A stretch of DNA of 64,000 nucleotides from Saccharopolyspora kobensis (GCF_900108315.1 NZ_FNVB01000002.1:496001-560000); one strand, 5' to 3'; positions 37,832 through 46,534 are shown, counted from the first letter of the stretch. A program made the numbers and translations. Notes: generated by a model from the sequence alone, not told the origin.

Positions 37832-37885
37832 GCTTGGCACCCACTAAAGCACAGGAGAGGGGCGTAGGTCACACATGCGCAAGGC

Positions 37886-37931
37886 CTCTTGCCAGAAAGA
37901 TGGCAACAACCGTCATTCTTTCTGGCAAGAG
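37886..37931. promoter_or_regulatory. 15-bp inverted repeat upstream of marR
   Basis: CTCTTGCCAGAAAGA (37886-37900) and TCTTTCTGGCAAGAG (37917-37931) are perfect inverted arms with a 16-bp spacer. Inside, TTGCCA-N6-TGGCAA forms a second, smaller palindrome. A -10-like TAGACT lies at 37956-37961. This is probably the autoregulatory operator of the MarR gene starting at 37995. Confidence 0.65.
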
Positions 37932-37994
37932 ACTTCCGTTCGAACGTTTCAGGAGTAGACTGTCTGCAGCAACACCCGTCACCGAGGAGCAGCA

Positions 37995-38459
37995 GTGAGC
38001 AGCACCCGCCCGGACCCGCGCACCGACGACGACGAGATCATCACCTGGTGGGGCCTGGTCATCGAGGGCTACCACGTCACCCAGGGCAAGCTGACCGCCG
38101 CGATCGCCGAGGAGTTCGAGCTCGCCCCGGCATCCTTCGACATCCTGCTGCGCCTGGTGCGCTCCCCCGAGCACCGGATGCCGATGACCAAGCTCGCGCA
38201 CGAGGCCGCGCTCAGCAGCGGCGGCTTCACCAAGGTCGCCGACCGGATGGCCAAGGCCGGCCTGATCCGCCGCGAGCCGTGCGAGACCGACCGCCGCGTC
38301 ACCTACGCGGTGCTCACCGAGCACGGCCTGGACATCGCCCAGCGCTCCCGCAAGACCGCCGCCGAGGTGCTGCGCAAGCACGTGCTGGCGCCGCTGGGCG
38401 AAGCCGACTCGGCCGCCCTCGCTGAAGCGATGCGCACGCTGCGCCAAGCCAACAGCTGA
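37995..38459 (+). CDS. MarR-family transcriptional regulator
   Basis: A 154-residue MarR protein. Dimerisation helix 'EIITWWGLVIEGYHVTQGKLTAAIAEEFELAPASFDILLRLVRS', recognition region 'MPMTKLAHEAALSSGGFTKVADRMAKAGLIRREPCETDRRVTYAVLTEHG'. GTG at 37995 has GAGGAG 5 nt upstream. It is monocistronic: a long inverted repeat lies upstream and a strong terminator follows at once. The nearest genes (small membrane protein upstream, uronate dehydrogenase downstream) are plausible but unproven targets. Confidence 0.88.
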   Translation: MSSTRPDPRTDDDEIITWWGLVIEGYHVTQGKLTAAIAEEFELAPASFDILLRLVRSPEHRMPMTKLAHEAALSSGGFTKVADRMAKAGLIRREPCETDRRVTYAVLTEHGLDIAQRSRKTAAEVLRKHVLAPLGEADSAALAEAMRTLRQANS

Positions 38460-38471
38460 CGCCCCCCACGA

Positions 38472-38504
38472 CCGCCCCCGGAGGAGCCCTTCCTCCGGGG
38501 GCGG
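38472..38504 (+). terminator. Perfect 14-bp hairpin after marR
   Basis: CCGCCCCCGGAGGA pairs perfectly with TCCTCCGGGGGCGG around GCCCT, 12 bp after the marR stop, followed by TTCGTCGT. Confidence 0.85.
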
Positions 38505-38593
38505 TTCGTCGTCCGGAGCAGGTCGCCAACAGTCCACTGTGGAATTGTTCAGCCGCGGTTTTGCCGCGCATTCACCAGAATTCACATATTCGA

Positions 38594-38637
38594 ATGTCAG
38601 TCATATACTTGACACAATTCACATACTGACATAGTTT
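38594..38637 (+). promoter_or_regulatory. Promoter and operator of the uronate dehydrogenase gene
   Basis: -35 TTGACA (38609-38614), 17-bp spacer, -10 TAGTTT (38632-38637): a near-consensus sigma-70-type promoter in an AT-rich island. A perfect 8-bp inverted repeat ATGTCAGT (38594-38601) / ACTGACAT (38625-38632) brackets it, so a repressor would block it directly. The predicted start near 38644 leaves a ~130-nt leader. Confidence 0.75.
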
Positions 38638-38775
38638 CATGTTCGAGGTCCGGGGCGCGACGCGGAATCCGCGTTCACCGACCGGGGGTTCGCTCAGGTC
38701 TGGCGGCGGGAGCGAACCCCCACCCCGGCCACCTCCCCGTCTACCGTGTGCGGTGTGCAACCCACGGAGGAACCA

Positions 38776-39582
38776 ATGCCGCCGCAACGAATCCTTGTCA
38801 CCGGCGCCGCAGGCCTGGTCGGCGCGATGCTGCGCACCCGCCTGGCGCGGCCGGACCGCGTCCTGCGCCTGCTCGACATCCAGCCGCCGCCCGCCGCCGA
38901 ACCCGGCGAACGCGTCGAGCTGCGCACCGCGGCGATCACCGACCCAGAGGCGGTCCAGCAGGCCTGCGCAGGCGTCGACGCCGTCATCCACCTCGCCGGG
39001 CGCAGCAGGGAACACACCTGGGAGGAAATCCTCTCGACCAATGTGGACGGAACCCGGAACGTCCTGGAAGCAGCGCGCAGAGCCGGCGTGCCACGGGTGA
39101 TCCTCGCATCGAGCAACCACGCCGTCGGCTTCCTGCCCGTCGCCGGCGCGGGCGATGAAGGCATCCCCGACGAAGCACCGCCCCGCCCGGACACCTACTA
39201 CGGTTTCAGCAAGGCGGCCATGGAGGCGCTGGGGAGCCTCTACCACTCCCGGTTCGGCATGGACGTGATCTGCCTGCGCATCGGCGCCTGCACACCACGT
39301 CCCAACGACGAGCGGGACCTGTCGATCTGGCTGTCCCCGGACGACGCCGGGCGGCTGTTCGAGGCCTGCCTGACCACCCCCTCCCCCGGTTTCCGGGTGG
39401 TGTGGGGAGTTTCCCGCAACACCCGGCGGCTGCTGTCGCCCACCGGTGGCGAGCAGATCGGCTACCACCCCCGCGACGACGCTGAGGACCACGCCGCGGA
39501 GGTGGTGCCGAACCGGCCCGGCACCGAGCAGGACTACCTCGGTGCTTCGTTCACCACCCTCCCGCTGGGCGAGCCCGACTGA
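38776..39582 (+). CDS. NAD-dependent epimerase/dehydratase family, uronate dehydrogenase-like
   Basis: A 268-residue extended SDR. The Rossmann motif is 'VTGAAGLVGAMLR'; 'VIHLAGRSREHTWEEILSTNVDGTRNVLEAARRAGV' and the catalytic 'YYGFSKAAMEALGSLY' (YxxxK) are intact. 'ILASSNHAVGFLP' and the overall length are typical of uronate dehydrogenase, which oxidises galacturonate or glucuronate to the aldarolactone. GGAGG lies 5 nt before the ATG. The gene has a strong, probably repressed, promoter. The convergent neighbours encode a polysaccharide lyase-like protein and a GH5 enzyme, which supports a role in plant or algal polymer use. Confidence 0.75.
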   Translation: MPPQRILVTGAAGLVGAMLRTRLARPDRVLRLLDIQPPPAAEPGERVELRTAAITDPEAVQQACAGVDAVIHLAGRSREHTWEEILSTNVDGTRNVLEAARRAGVPRVILASSNHAVGFLPVAGAGDEGIPDEAPPRPDTYYGFSKAAMEALGSLYHSRFGMDVICLRIGACTPRPNDERDLSIWLSPDDAGRLFEACLTTPSPGFRVVWGVSRNTRRLLSPTGGEQIGYHPRDDAEDHAAEVVPNRPGTEQDYLGASFTTLPLGEPD

Positions 39583-40337
39583 GGCGCGACATCGGCGTAG
39601 CCGGTGCCCACCTTCGCGTCGGCGAGGTAGGCGGTCGCCTCGCCGCGGACACCATCGGACCGGTACACGCCCCACTTGTCGGTCACGAAGTCCGCGCGCA
39701 AGGTGGCCGCCGGCACCTGCTTCTGTCCATTGAGGAGCTGCTCCTCGCCGTTGTACCAGAACCGGACCCAGCCCTCGCCCGGATCGCTGGAGACGTGCAC
39801 GCCGATGACGAAGCTGTTCCAGCTCCCCCGGGGCATGGGAACCTCCCACAGCCGGGTGGTCTTCATGTCCGGGTCGGCGTACTCCAGGTCCAGCACGTCA
39901 CCGCGGGCGCGCAGCGACAGCGGCGGGGTCGCCGCACCGGGCCCGTAGTCCTTGAGCTGCCACAGCGCGACCCACTCGCCCTCGGCCGTGGGCAGCGGGT
40001 CCCACATCGACCGCCAGCCGATGTAGTAGGTGTCGCCCTCGGTGAACCGCAGCCGGTCGCCGTCCGGCGTGCGGTGCCCGCGCGTCTCCACCCGGACCCG
40101 CTCGGAACCCTGCTGCTCACCGGAGGTGTGCAGCCGGTACACCGAACCGTGCTCGCCCAGCGGGTCGTCGACGACCTCGACGCTGCCCGGCTTCTCCTCC
40201 ACGCCTTCGAACACCGAGGTGCCGCGCGAGGTTTCGGCTTCCCACGACGTCGCCGGAGCCGAGAGCGCGGAGCCCGACAGGAGCACCGCCGCCGCGATCG
40301 CGACCCCCGTGCACAGCAGCTGCCGCACCGCGATCAC
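39534..40337 (-). CDS. Secreted polysaccharide lyase-like protein
   Basis: A 267-residue exported beta-jelly-roll protein. It begins with a signal peptide 'RQLLCTGVAIAAAVLLSGSALSAPA', then 'GDTYYIGWRSMWDPLPTAEGEWVALWQLKDYGPGAATPPLSLRARGDVLDLEY', 'GSWNSFVIGVHVSSDPGEGWVRFWYNGEEQLLNG' and 'TDKWGVYRSDGVRGEATAYLADAKVGTGYADV', the order seen in PL20/heparin-lyase-like enzymes. It would cleave uronic-acid polymers by beta-elimination. The GTG start overlaps the GH5 stop (GTGA). The 3' end overlaps the convergent uronate dehydrogenase gene by 49 bp. The family is assigned from the fold pattern; the exact substrate is unknown. Confidence 0.65.
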   Translation of the reverse strand: MIAVRQLLCTGVAIAAAVLLSGSALSAPATSWEAETSRGTSVFEGVEEKPGSVEVVDDPLGEHGSVYRLHTSGEQQGSERVRVETRGHRTPDGDRLRFTEGDTYYIGWRSMWDPLPTAEGEWVALWQLKDYGPGAATPPLSLRARGDVLDLEYADPDMKTTRLWEVPMPRGSWNSFVIGVHVSSDPGEGWVRFWYNGEEQLLNGQKQVPAATLRADFVTDKWGVYRSDGVRGEATAYLADAKVGTGYADVAPQSGSPSGRVVNEAPR

Positions 40338-41353
40338 CCGACCCGTTCGCGCACCCACACGCCGGCCGGCTTGAGCTGGTCGGTGCCGGGGTACGGGCCG
40401 GCGTCGCAGGTGCCCTCCTTGAACACCGCTCCGGAGCGGGAGTCGTCGGAGAAGTTCCAGTTGGTCCAGCTGATGTTCTTCTCGGCCATCAGGTCGATGT
40501 AGCGCTGCGCCATGTCGAAGTCGTCGCCGCCGTCACCGGTGGCCTCCTGAGTGCCGAACTCGGTGACGAACATGGGCAGCTTCTCGGCCGCGCGGGAGAG
40601 CGTGTTCAGGTACTCCTCGCCGTGCGAGGCCGCGTAGAAGTGGAAGGTGTACATGACGTTCTCGGCGTTGACCGGGTTGTCGACGATCTCCTTCTCGTCG
40701 GCGCCCTCGGACACTCCCAGCGACGACCAGGCGCGGGTGCCGACCAGCACCACCGAGTCCGGGTCCTGCTCCCGGATCACCGGGATCAGCTCCTCGGCGT
40801 AGCTCTTGATCTCGGACCACTCGACGCCGCTGGGCTCGTTGGCGATCTCGTAGAGGACGTTCGGCTTGTCCTTGTGGCGCTGGGCCACCTCGGTGAAGAA
40901 CGTCTTGGCCCGCTCCAGGTTGTAGTTCGGGTCGCCCGGGTCGAGCATGTGCCAGTCGATGATCGCGTACATGCCGCGCTCGGTGGCCTCCTCGACGTAG
41001 TTGTTCACCATCTCGGTGAACTTCGCCGGGTCGTCCTCGTAGCCGCCTTCCTGGATGTACATGGAGATCCGGAGGACGTCGGCCTGCCAGTCCTGGGCCA
41101 GTGCGTCCAGCGACTCGTCGTTGACGCACTGGCTGTACCACTGCAGGCCGTGCGTGCTCATCCCGCGCAGCTGCACCGGTGCCCCGCTCTCGTTGCACAG
41201 CGTCATGCCGCACACCGACAGAACCCCGTTCTGCGCAACGGGTTCCAGCTCAGCCGGGATCGTCGTCCCCGGCGCGGCGGCCTGGGCCGCGGTGCCGGTC
41301 ATGAGCAGGGTCGCGGCTACGGCGGCCGCGCGGACACAGTTCTGCCACCTCAT
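40334..41353 (-). CDS. Secreted GH5 cellulase (endoglucanase)
   Basis: A 339-residue glycoside hydrolase family 5 enzyme without a carbohydrate-binding module. The signal peptide is 'MRWQNCVRAAAVAATLLMTG...AAQA-AA'. The mature part begins 'NGVLSVCGMTLCNESGAPVQLRGMSTHGLQWY', typical of GH5 subfamily 2. The acid/base Glu173 is in 'YEIANEPSG' and the nucleophile Glu265 in 'MFVTEFGTQ'; 'VMYTFHFYAASHG' and the Trp of 'NISWTNWNFSD' line the cleft. GAGGAG lies 6 nt before the ATG. It is coupled to the lyase-like gene, so both should be secreted together for polysaccharide breakdown. Confidence 0.92.
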   Translation of the reverse strand: MRWQNCVRAAAVAATLLMTGTAAQAAAPGTTIPAELEPVAQNGVLSVCGMTLCNESGAPVQLRGMSTHGLQWYSQCVNDESLDALAQDWQADVLRISMYIQEGGYEDDPAKFTEMVNNYVEEATERGMYAIIDWHMLDPGDPNYNLERAKTFFTEVAQRHKDKPNVLYEIANEPSGVEWSEIKSYAEELIPVIREQDPDSVVLVGTRAWSSLGVSEGADEKEIVDNPVNAENVMYTFHFYAASHGEEYLNTLSRAAEKLPMFVTEFGTQEATGDGGDDFDMAQRYIDLMAEKNISWTNWNFSDDSRSGAVFKEGTCDAGPYPGTDQLKPAGVWVRERVG

Positions 41354-41501
41354 CGGCATCTCCTCGGTCGAAGGCGATTCTGGCGGCGGGAAATCGGAAA
41401 CTAAGTTCCCAATTGCGGGCCACGATAGCGACCGCGGAGAAAAGCCGTCAATACCCCGCAACAGGGGACTTGCCAACCGGAGGCGGCAGAATCCCCGCTG
41501 G

Positions 41502-42701
41502 TCAGGCCGATGCTCGTCCGTCCGGGTGAGGCACCGTCCCCCGGCCGGCCACCACCGCGGCGGCGGTCTGTGCGGCCGCGGTGACGCACATCAGCGCGAG
41601 CGGCGCCTGCCACCCGGAACCGGTGCTGCGCAGCAGCCCGAACAGAACCGGCCCCACCGCCGCCAGCAGGTAGCCGACCGACTGGGCCATCGCCGACAAC
41701 GCACCCGCGCCGGCGGCATCCGGCGCGCGCAGACCGAGAAACGCCAAGGCGAGCACGAGGCAAGCTCCGCCGCCCAGACCGAGCAGGAAGCTCCACAGCA
41801 CCGCCCAGCCCGGCATGACCAGCAGCCCCAGGTAGCCGACCAGCACGACCAGCGAGCAGGCCACCGACACCGCGCGCTGATCACGTGCTCCGCGCAGCAC
41901 CGCGGGCACCGCCGAACCGGTCAGCACCGCAACCGCCTGGAACAGGAACAGCAGCCATCCCGCTGCCGCCGCGCTCATCCCGCCGTCCTGGAACACCTGC
42001 GGCAACCACGTCACCGCGACGTAGAAGCCCAACGACTGCAGGCCCATGAAGGCCGTGACCGCCCACGCCAGCGCCGATCCCCACGGCAACCGGGGCCTGG
42101 GCGCCTCCACCAGAGCACGCGGGCTTCTGCACTGCGGGAGCCACAGCGCCAGCGCTGCCGCGGCGAGCACGATCCAGCAGCCCAGCGCGGTGGCCCACCC
42201 GCCCGGCGCGACCTCGCCGATCGGCACCGCGAGCCCGGAGGCCACTGCGGCGACACCGCCCATCACGGTGGCGTACGCGCTGGTGAGCAGCCCCACCGAC
42301 GTCGGGAGGTCACGCTTGATCAGGCTCGGCAGCAGCACGTTGCCCACCGCGATCCCGGCCCCGATCAACACGGTGCCTGCGAACAGCGGGCCCACGGCCG
42401 GGAACCACCGGACCGCGATCCCCAACGCCAGCACCCCGAGAGCGATCCCGAGCAACCGCTCCGGCCCGAACCGCGCTGCCAGCCGCGGAACCACCGGCGA
42501 CACCACCGCGAACGCCAGCAGCGGCACCGCGTTCACCAACCCGGCCGCGCCCGGAGCCAACCCCAGATCGGCCTGCACGCGATCCAGGACCGGCCCGACG
42601 CCGGTCAGCGCCGGGCGGAGGTTCGCGGCCACCACCAGCAATCCCCACACCAGCAGCACCCGGCCGGAACCCGGCCGCTCGGTCCCCGCCAACACGCTCA
42701 T
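41502..42701 (-). CDS. MFS transporter, CynX/NimT family
   Basis: A 399-residue major facilitator with 12 helices. 'NLRPALTGVGPVLDRVQADLGLAPGAAGLVNAVPLLAFAVVSPVVPRLAARFGPERLL' is the hallmark N-terminal block of the CynX/NimT (cyanate/2-nitroimidazole) group, and 'AQSVGYLLAAVGPVLFGLLRSTGSGWQAPL' is the matching C-terminal block. The substrate is not predictable; family members export or import small polar drugs and anions. ATG at 42701 fits the family N-terminus but lacks a clear ribosome site. It is divergent from an XRE/MmyB-like regulator across ~200 bp, which may control it. Confidence 0.85.
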   Translation of the reverse strand: MSVLAGTERPGSGRVLLVWGLLVVAANLRPALTGVGPVLDRVQADLGLAPGAAGLVNAVPLLAFAVVSPVVPRLAARFGPERLLGIALGVLALGIAVRWFPAVGPLFAGTVLIGAGIAVGNVLLPSLIKRDLPTSVGLLTSAYATVMGGVAAVASGLAVPIGEVAPGGWATALGCWIVLAAAALALWLPQCRSPRALVEAPRPRLPWGSALAWAVTAFMGLQSLGFYVAVTWLPQVFQDGGMSAAAAGWLLFLFQAVAVLTGSAVPAVLRGARDQRAVSVACSLVVLVGYLGLLVMPGWAVLWSFLLGLGGGACLVLALAFLGLRAPDAAGAGALSAMAQSVGYLLAAVGPVLFGLLRSTGSGWQAPLALMCVTAAAQTAAAVVAGRGTVPHPDGRASA

Positions 42702-42894
42702 CTCGACAACCACCACCGTGGACGGACATCCGGCAACGCGGAGAGCCGGTCGGTCCACACTGGACATCACCGGCGGATCGCGACCGCTCTCCGTGCCCAC
42801 CACGGTGGCGTCCCGCCGCGCCGACGACCAGACCACGCTCTGGATGGCCCCGGCAGGGCCACCCCCGTCGCTTCGGAATCAGCGGAATCGGCCA

Positions 42895-42900
42895 TATCCT
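42895..42900 (+). promoter_or_regulatory. -10 box TATCCT for a leaderless regulator gene
   Basis: TATCCT ends 7 nt before the ATG at 42908, with no Shine-Dalgarno sequence. This is the same geometry as at 1535, 23566, 29822, 36242 and 51994. Confidence 0.5.
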
Positions 42901-42907
42901 CACGTGC

Positions 42908-43732
42908 ATGGGCACGCCGTTGGGGGACTTCGTCCGGTTCAAGCGCGACAGCACCCAGCCGGAGTCCCTGGGGCTGCCGGCCCGCCGCCAGCGCCGGGCA
43001 CCCGGTCTGCGCCGCCAAGACCTCGCCGCGCGGGCCGGGATCAGCGTCGAGTACCCGACCCGCATCGAGCAGGGCCGGGACCGCAATCCGTCGGCCGCGG
43101 TGGTCAACGCGCTCGCGGACGCGCTCGGTCCGGCGCTCTCGGAGCGGAACCACCTGCGCTACCTCGCGAAGCTGACCGGCAGCACGTGCTCCGCCGATCT
43201 GCGGCCCGCACCGCCGCCCCGGCACGTGCGAGCGCCGGTGCTGCGGACGGTCCAGCTCCTCGAACCCGGGATCGCCATCGTGACCAACCGGCTCGGCGAC
43301 GTCCTGGCCCGCAACAGCGGATTCGAAGCGATCACCAGCGGCATCGGGCTGCTCGAGGCCGACCGGCCCGACCTCACGCGGTACGTCTTCACCGATCCCC
43401 GCGCCCGGACGTTCTTCGCCGATTGGGACGACATCGCCGACGAGCAGGCCTTCGACCTGTGGCTGGCGCCCTCCGTCGAGAACTCCGAGTGGCTCACCGC
43501 CGAGCTCTCCCCCATCGCCGGGCCCGACTTCACCCGGCGGCTGAAGCGCCACGTCGTGCCGGAACGCGCAGCGCTGCGCCTCGGCCACCCGGCCGGGCAC
43601 CGGCTCCGGCTGCTGCGGGAGACCCTCGAACTCCCCGCCGACGCCCAGCAGCTCGTCGTCCTCCACCCCGCCGACGAACCGACCGCGCAGGCCCTGGAGC
43701 GCCTGCGCCGCCCGCTGCGGTCCATCTCCTGA
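42908..43732 (+). CDS. XRE-family regulator with MmyB-like ligand domain
   Basis: A 274-residue protein. The N-terminal HTH 'GLRRQDLAARAGISVEYPTRIEQGRDRNPSAAVVNALADAL' is the XRE type, and residues ~105-270 form a MmyB-like PAS-related domain: 'AIVTNRLGDVLARNSGFEAI', 'YVFTDPRARTFFADWDDIADEQAFDLWLA', 'SEWLTAELSPIAGPDFTRRLKRH', 'LRLLRETLELPADAQQLVVLHPADE'. In this family the second domain is thought to bind fatty-acid-like ligands, and these regulators usually act on a neighbouring divergent gene, here the CynX-type transporter. Translation appears leaderless. Confidence 0.88.
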   Translation: MGTPLGDFVRFKRDSTQPESLGLPARRQRRAPGLRRQDLAARAGISVEYPTRIEQGRDRNPSAAVVNALADALGPALSERNHLRYLAKLTGSTCSADLRPAPPPRHVRAPVLRTVQLLEPGIAIVTNRLGDVLARNSGFEAITSGIGLLEADRPDLTRYVFTDPRARTFFADWDDIADEQAFDLWLAPSVENSEWLTAELSPIAGPDFTRRLKRHVVPERAALRLGHPAGHRLRLLRETLELPADAQQLVVLHPADEPTAQALERLRRPLRSIS

Positions 43733-43739
43733 CGCGCGC

Positions 43740-44900
43740 TCAGGTCAGGGCGTCGACGCCGGTCAGCGACCTGCCGATGATCAGCTTCTGCACCTGGCTG
43801 GTGCCCTCGTAGAGGGTCAGCACCCGCGCGTCGCGGAGGTACTTGCCGACCGGGTACTCGTCGATGAAGCCGTACCCGCCGAAGACCTGCAGCGCGTTGT
43901 TGGCGACGCGGACCGCGGTCTCGCTCGCGTGCAGCTTCGCCATCGACGACGCGGTGGTCAGCTCCTGGCGCGACACCCCGCGATCGGCCAGCGCCGCCGC
44001 GCGCAGCGTCAGCAGCCGCGCCGCCTCGACCTCCACCGCGGAATCGGCCAGCAGCTCCTGCACCAGCTGGCGGGAGGCGATCGGCTTGCCGAACTGCACC
44101 CGCTCGCCCGCATAGCGGGTCGCCGCGCTCAGCGCCGCCTGCGCCACCCCGACCGCGCCCGCCGCGACCGAGATCCGGCCCTTGGTCAGCGCGCCCAGCG
44201 CGATGCCCAGCCCCTTGCCGACCTCGCCGAGGCGCGCCGAATCCGGCACCCGCACCTCGTCGAGCACCAGCTCCGCGGTGGCCTGGCCGCGCAGGCCGAG
44301 CTTGCCGTGCACGGTGTTGGCGGTGAAGCCGGGCGAATCGGTGGGCACCAGGAAGGCGGTGATGCCCCGGCCGCCGTCGTCGCTGGTGCGCGCGAACAGC
44401 AGGGCCACCTTCGCCCAGGTCCCGTTGGTGATGAACATCTTCTGCCCGGTGATCACCCAGTCCTCGCCGTCGCGGCGCGCGCGGGTGGTCAGCGAACCCG
44501 GGTCGGAGCCCGCGTCTGGTTCGGTCAGCGCGAAGCACCCGAGCGCCTCACCACCGGCCAACTGCGGCAACCAGTGCTGCTTCTGCTCCTCGGTGCCGTG
44601 ACCGGCGATGGACTTGGCCACCAGTCCCAGCGACACCGACACGATGCCGCGCACGGAGGAGTCGCCGCGCCCGAGCTCCTCGATCACCAGCGCGTAGCTG
44701 ATCATGTCGGCCTCGACGCCGCCGTGCTCCTCGGGCAGCGTCAGGCCGAGGAAGCCGAGTTCGCCGAGCTTGCGCACGATCGCCAGGTCGACCTCCTCGC
44801 GGCGGTCCCACTCGCGCACGTGCGGCACGATCTCGGCGTCGACGAACTGCGCCGCCATCTCCTTGAACGCGGTCTGGGTGTCGGTCAGTTCGAAGTCCAC
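43740..44900 (-). CDS. Acyl-CoA dehydrogenase
   Basis: A 386-residue FAD-dependent dehydrogenase of the short/branched-chain or glutaryl-like type. 'CFALTEPDAGSDPGSLTTRARRDGEDWVITGQKMFITNG', 'ERVQFGKPIASRQLVQELLAD' and 'QVFGGYGFIDEYPVGKYLRDARVLTLYEGTSQVQKLIIGRSL' are present. The Glu in 'YEGTSQ' is the catalytic base of the short-chain group, unlike the dehydrogenase at 5504. GTG at 44900 has AGAGGA 6 nt upstream. It is downstream of the 3-hydroxyacyl-CoA dehydrogenase gene on the same strand but separated by a strong hairpin, so it probably has its own transcript. Confidence 0.92.
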   Translation of the reverse strand: MDFELTDTQTAFKEMAAQFVDAEIVPHVREWDRREEVDLAIVRKLGELGFLGLTLPEEHGGVEADMISYALVIEELGRGDSSVRGIVSVSLGLVAKSIAGHGTEEQKQHWLPQLAGGEALGCFALTEPDAGSDPGSLTTRARRDGEDWVITGQKMFITNGTWAKVALLFARTSDDGGRGITAFLVPTDSPGFTANTVHGKLGLRGQATAELVLDEVRVPDSARLGEVGKGLGIALGALTKGRISVAAGAVGVAQAALSAATRYAGERVQFGKPIASRQLVQELLADSAVEVEAARLLTLRAAALADRGVSRQELTTASSMAKLHASETAVRVANNALQVFGGYGFIDEYPVGKYLRDARVLTLYEGTSQVQKLIIGRSLTGVDALT

Positions 44901-44944
44901 GGTGTTCCTCTTGGTTCTCGGCGTTGCTGCCCGCGGGCGAGGTC

Positions 44945-44988
44945 CCGTGAGTGTTTTGGGGCGCTATGGCACCCCAAAACACTCACGG
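44945..44988 (-). terminator. Perfect 17-bp hairpin after the hydroxyacyl-CoA dehydrogenase gene
   Basis: CCGTGAGTGTTTTGGGG pairs perfectly with CCCCAAAACACTCACGG, 10-nt loop, 26 bp beyond the stop codon at 45014. The central TTTT/AAAA tract is unusual for this genome. It belongs with the CGTGAG-based hairpins at 3950 and 57672. Confidence 0.85.
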
Positions 44989-45013
44989 CCCCCCGTTCCG
45001 GGTGCCCGGTTCG

Positions 45014-46534
45014 TCAGGTGAGCAGGTCCTGCGGCGTGGTGCCGGTTGCGGTGAGCTCCAGACCGAGCTCGGCGCGCTCGACCAGCCAGCGGCTGGGGCG
45101 GTAGCGCGGGTCGCCGGTGGCCGAGTGCAGGGCGCGCAGGATCGACAGCACCCGGCGCGGCCCGACCTGCTGCCCCCACTCCAGGGGACCGCGCGGGTAG
45201 CCCAGCGCGATCCGCACCGCGGTGTCGATGTCGGCGGGCTCGGCCAGGCGCTGCTCGGCGATGAAGCAGCTGGTGTTGACGATCGCGGCGAGGATCCGCT
45301 GCGCGACCATGCCCGGGCTGTCGCGCACCACCGTCACGGCGCGGCCGGTCGCGGCCAGCGCGGCCCAGGCCGATCGTGCGAACTCCACGTCGCAGGCCGG
45401 GTGCACCGACAACGTCCAGCGGGCCTCGGTGCTCAGCGGGTCGACGCCGCACACCCGCGCCACCGGCAGACCCGCGGACCGCGCGGCGGTGGCGGCGCTG
45501 TGGCCGTGCGGGGTGACCAGCACGACCGCGTCGTCGGAGGGCTCCGGCGACCGCTCGACCTCGACGCCCGCCGCGGCCAGCGCGTCGAGCAGGTCCGCGC
45601 TGTCCGACCAGACCGGGCGCGAAACGGCCTCCGGCGCCTGCGGCTCGGGCGCCTCCTGCTTGACTCCGTCGGCGTAGCTGTAGAAGCCCTCACCGGTCTT
45701 GCGGCCGAGCAGCCCGGCCTCCAGGCGGGTGCGGGTGATCGGCGACGGGCGCAGCCTCGGGTCGCCGTAGTAGCCGGTCCAGATGCTCTCCATCGCCGGG
45801 TGGGTGACGTCCAGCCCGGTCAGGTCCATCAGCTCGAACGGGCCCATCCGCAGGCCGAGCACGTCGCGGCAGATCCGGTCGACGTCCGAGGTGCTCGCCA
45901 CGCCCTCGGAGAGGATCTGCAGCGCTTCGGTGACCAGTCCGCGGCCGGCGTGGTTGACCAGGAAGCCGGGCGTGTCGGTGGCGCGCACCGGCGTGTGGCC
46001 CAGGCGTCGCACCAGCGCCAGCAGCGCGTCGGGGATCCACTCCGCGGTCCGGGCGCCGGGGATGACCTCCACCAGCCGCATCAGCGGCACCGGGTTGAAG
46101 AAGTGCAGCCCGGCGAGCCTGCTCGGATCGCCCAGCGCGGTGGCGATGGAGGTGACCTGCAGCGAGCTGGTGTTGGTGGCGAACACGGTGGACGGCGGGC
46201 AGATCTTCTCCAGCTCGGCGAACAGCTCGCGCTTGGTGGCCAGGTCCTCGCGGACGGCCTCCACGACCAGGTCGCACTCGGTGGGCGCCAGCGGGCTGTC
46301 CACCGGGCGCAGCCGGTCGCGCGCGGCCGCCGCCTGCTCGGCGGTCATCCTCCCCTTGCCCGCCAGCTTGTCGAACATCCGGCCGATCTCGGCGACCGCG
46401 GTGGTCACCGCCTCGGTCCGCGCGTCGGCGAGCTCCACGGTCAGGCCGGCCGCCGCGGCGATCTGCGCGATGCCGCGCCCCATCACCCCGGTGCCGATCA
46501 CCCGCACCGCGTTGACCTGCTCCGCCCACTGCAT
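45014..46534 (-). CDS. 3-hydroxyacyl-CoA dehydrogenase (PaaH-like, two C-terminal domains)
   Basis: A 506-residue NAD-dependent enzyme that oxidises 3-hydroxyacyl-CoA to 3-ketoacyl-CoA. The Rossmann motif 'VRVIGTGVMGRGIAQIAAAAG' begins at ~11. 'ATNTSSLQVTSIATALGDPSRLAGLHFFNPVPLMRLVEVI' carries the catalytic-site His/Asn region, and 'DTPGFLVNHAGRGLVTEALQIL' follows. A second copy of the C-terminal domain starts after ~380 ('RDSPGMVAQRILAAIVNTSCFIAEQRLAEPADIDTAVRIALGYPRGPLEWG'). This fused layout is typical of PaaH/PaaC in phenylacetate degradation. GGGAGG lies 7 nt before the ATG. It is divergent from a thiolase of the same pathway type. Confidence 0.9.
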   Translation of the reverse strand: MQWAEQVNAVRVIGTGVMGRGIAQIAAAAGLTVELADARTEAVTTAVAEIGRMFDKLAGKGRMTAEQAAAARDRLRPVDSPLAPTECDLVVEAVREDLATKRELFAELEKICPPSTVFATNTSSLQVTSIATALGDPSRLAGLHFFNPVPLMRLVEVIPGARTAEWIPDALLALVRRLGHTPVRATDTPGFLVNHAGRGLVTEALQILSEGVASTSDVDRICRDVLGLRMGPFELMDLTGLDVTHPAMESIWTGYYGDPRLRPSPITRTRLEAGLLGRKTGEGFYSYADGVKQEAPEPQAPEAVSRPVWSDSADLLDALAAAGVEVERSPEPSDDAVVLVTPHGHSAATAARSAGLPVARVCGVDPLSTEARWTLSVHPACDVEFARSAWAALAATGRAVTVVRDSPGMVAQRILAAIVNTSCFIAEQRLAEPADIDTAVRIALGYPRGPLEWGQQVGPRRVLSILRALHSATGDPRYRPSRWLVERAELGLELTATGTTPQDLLT

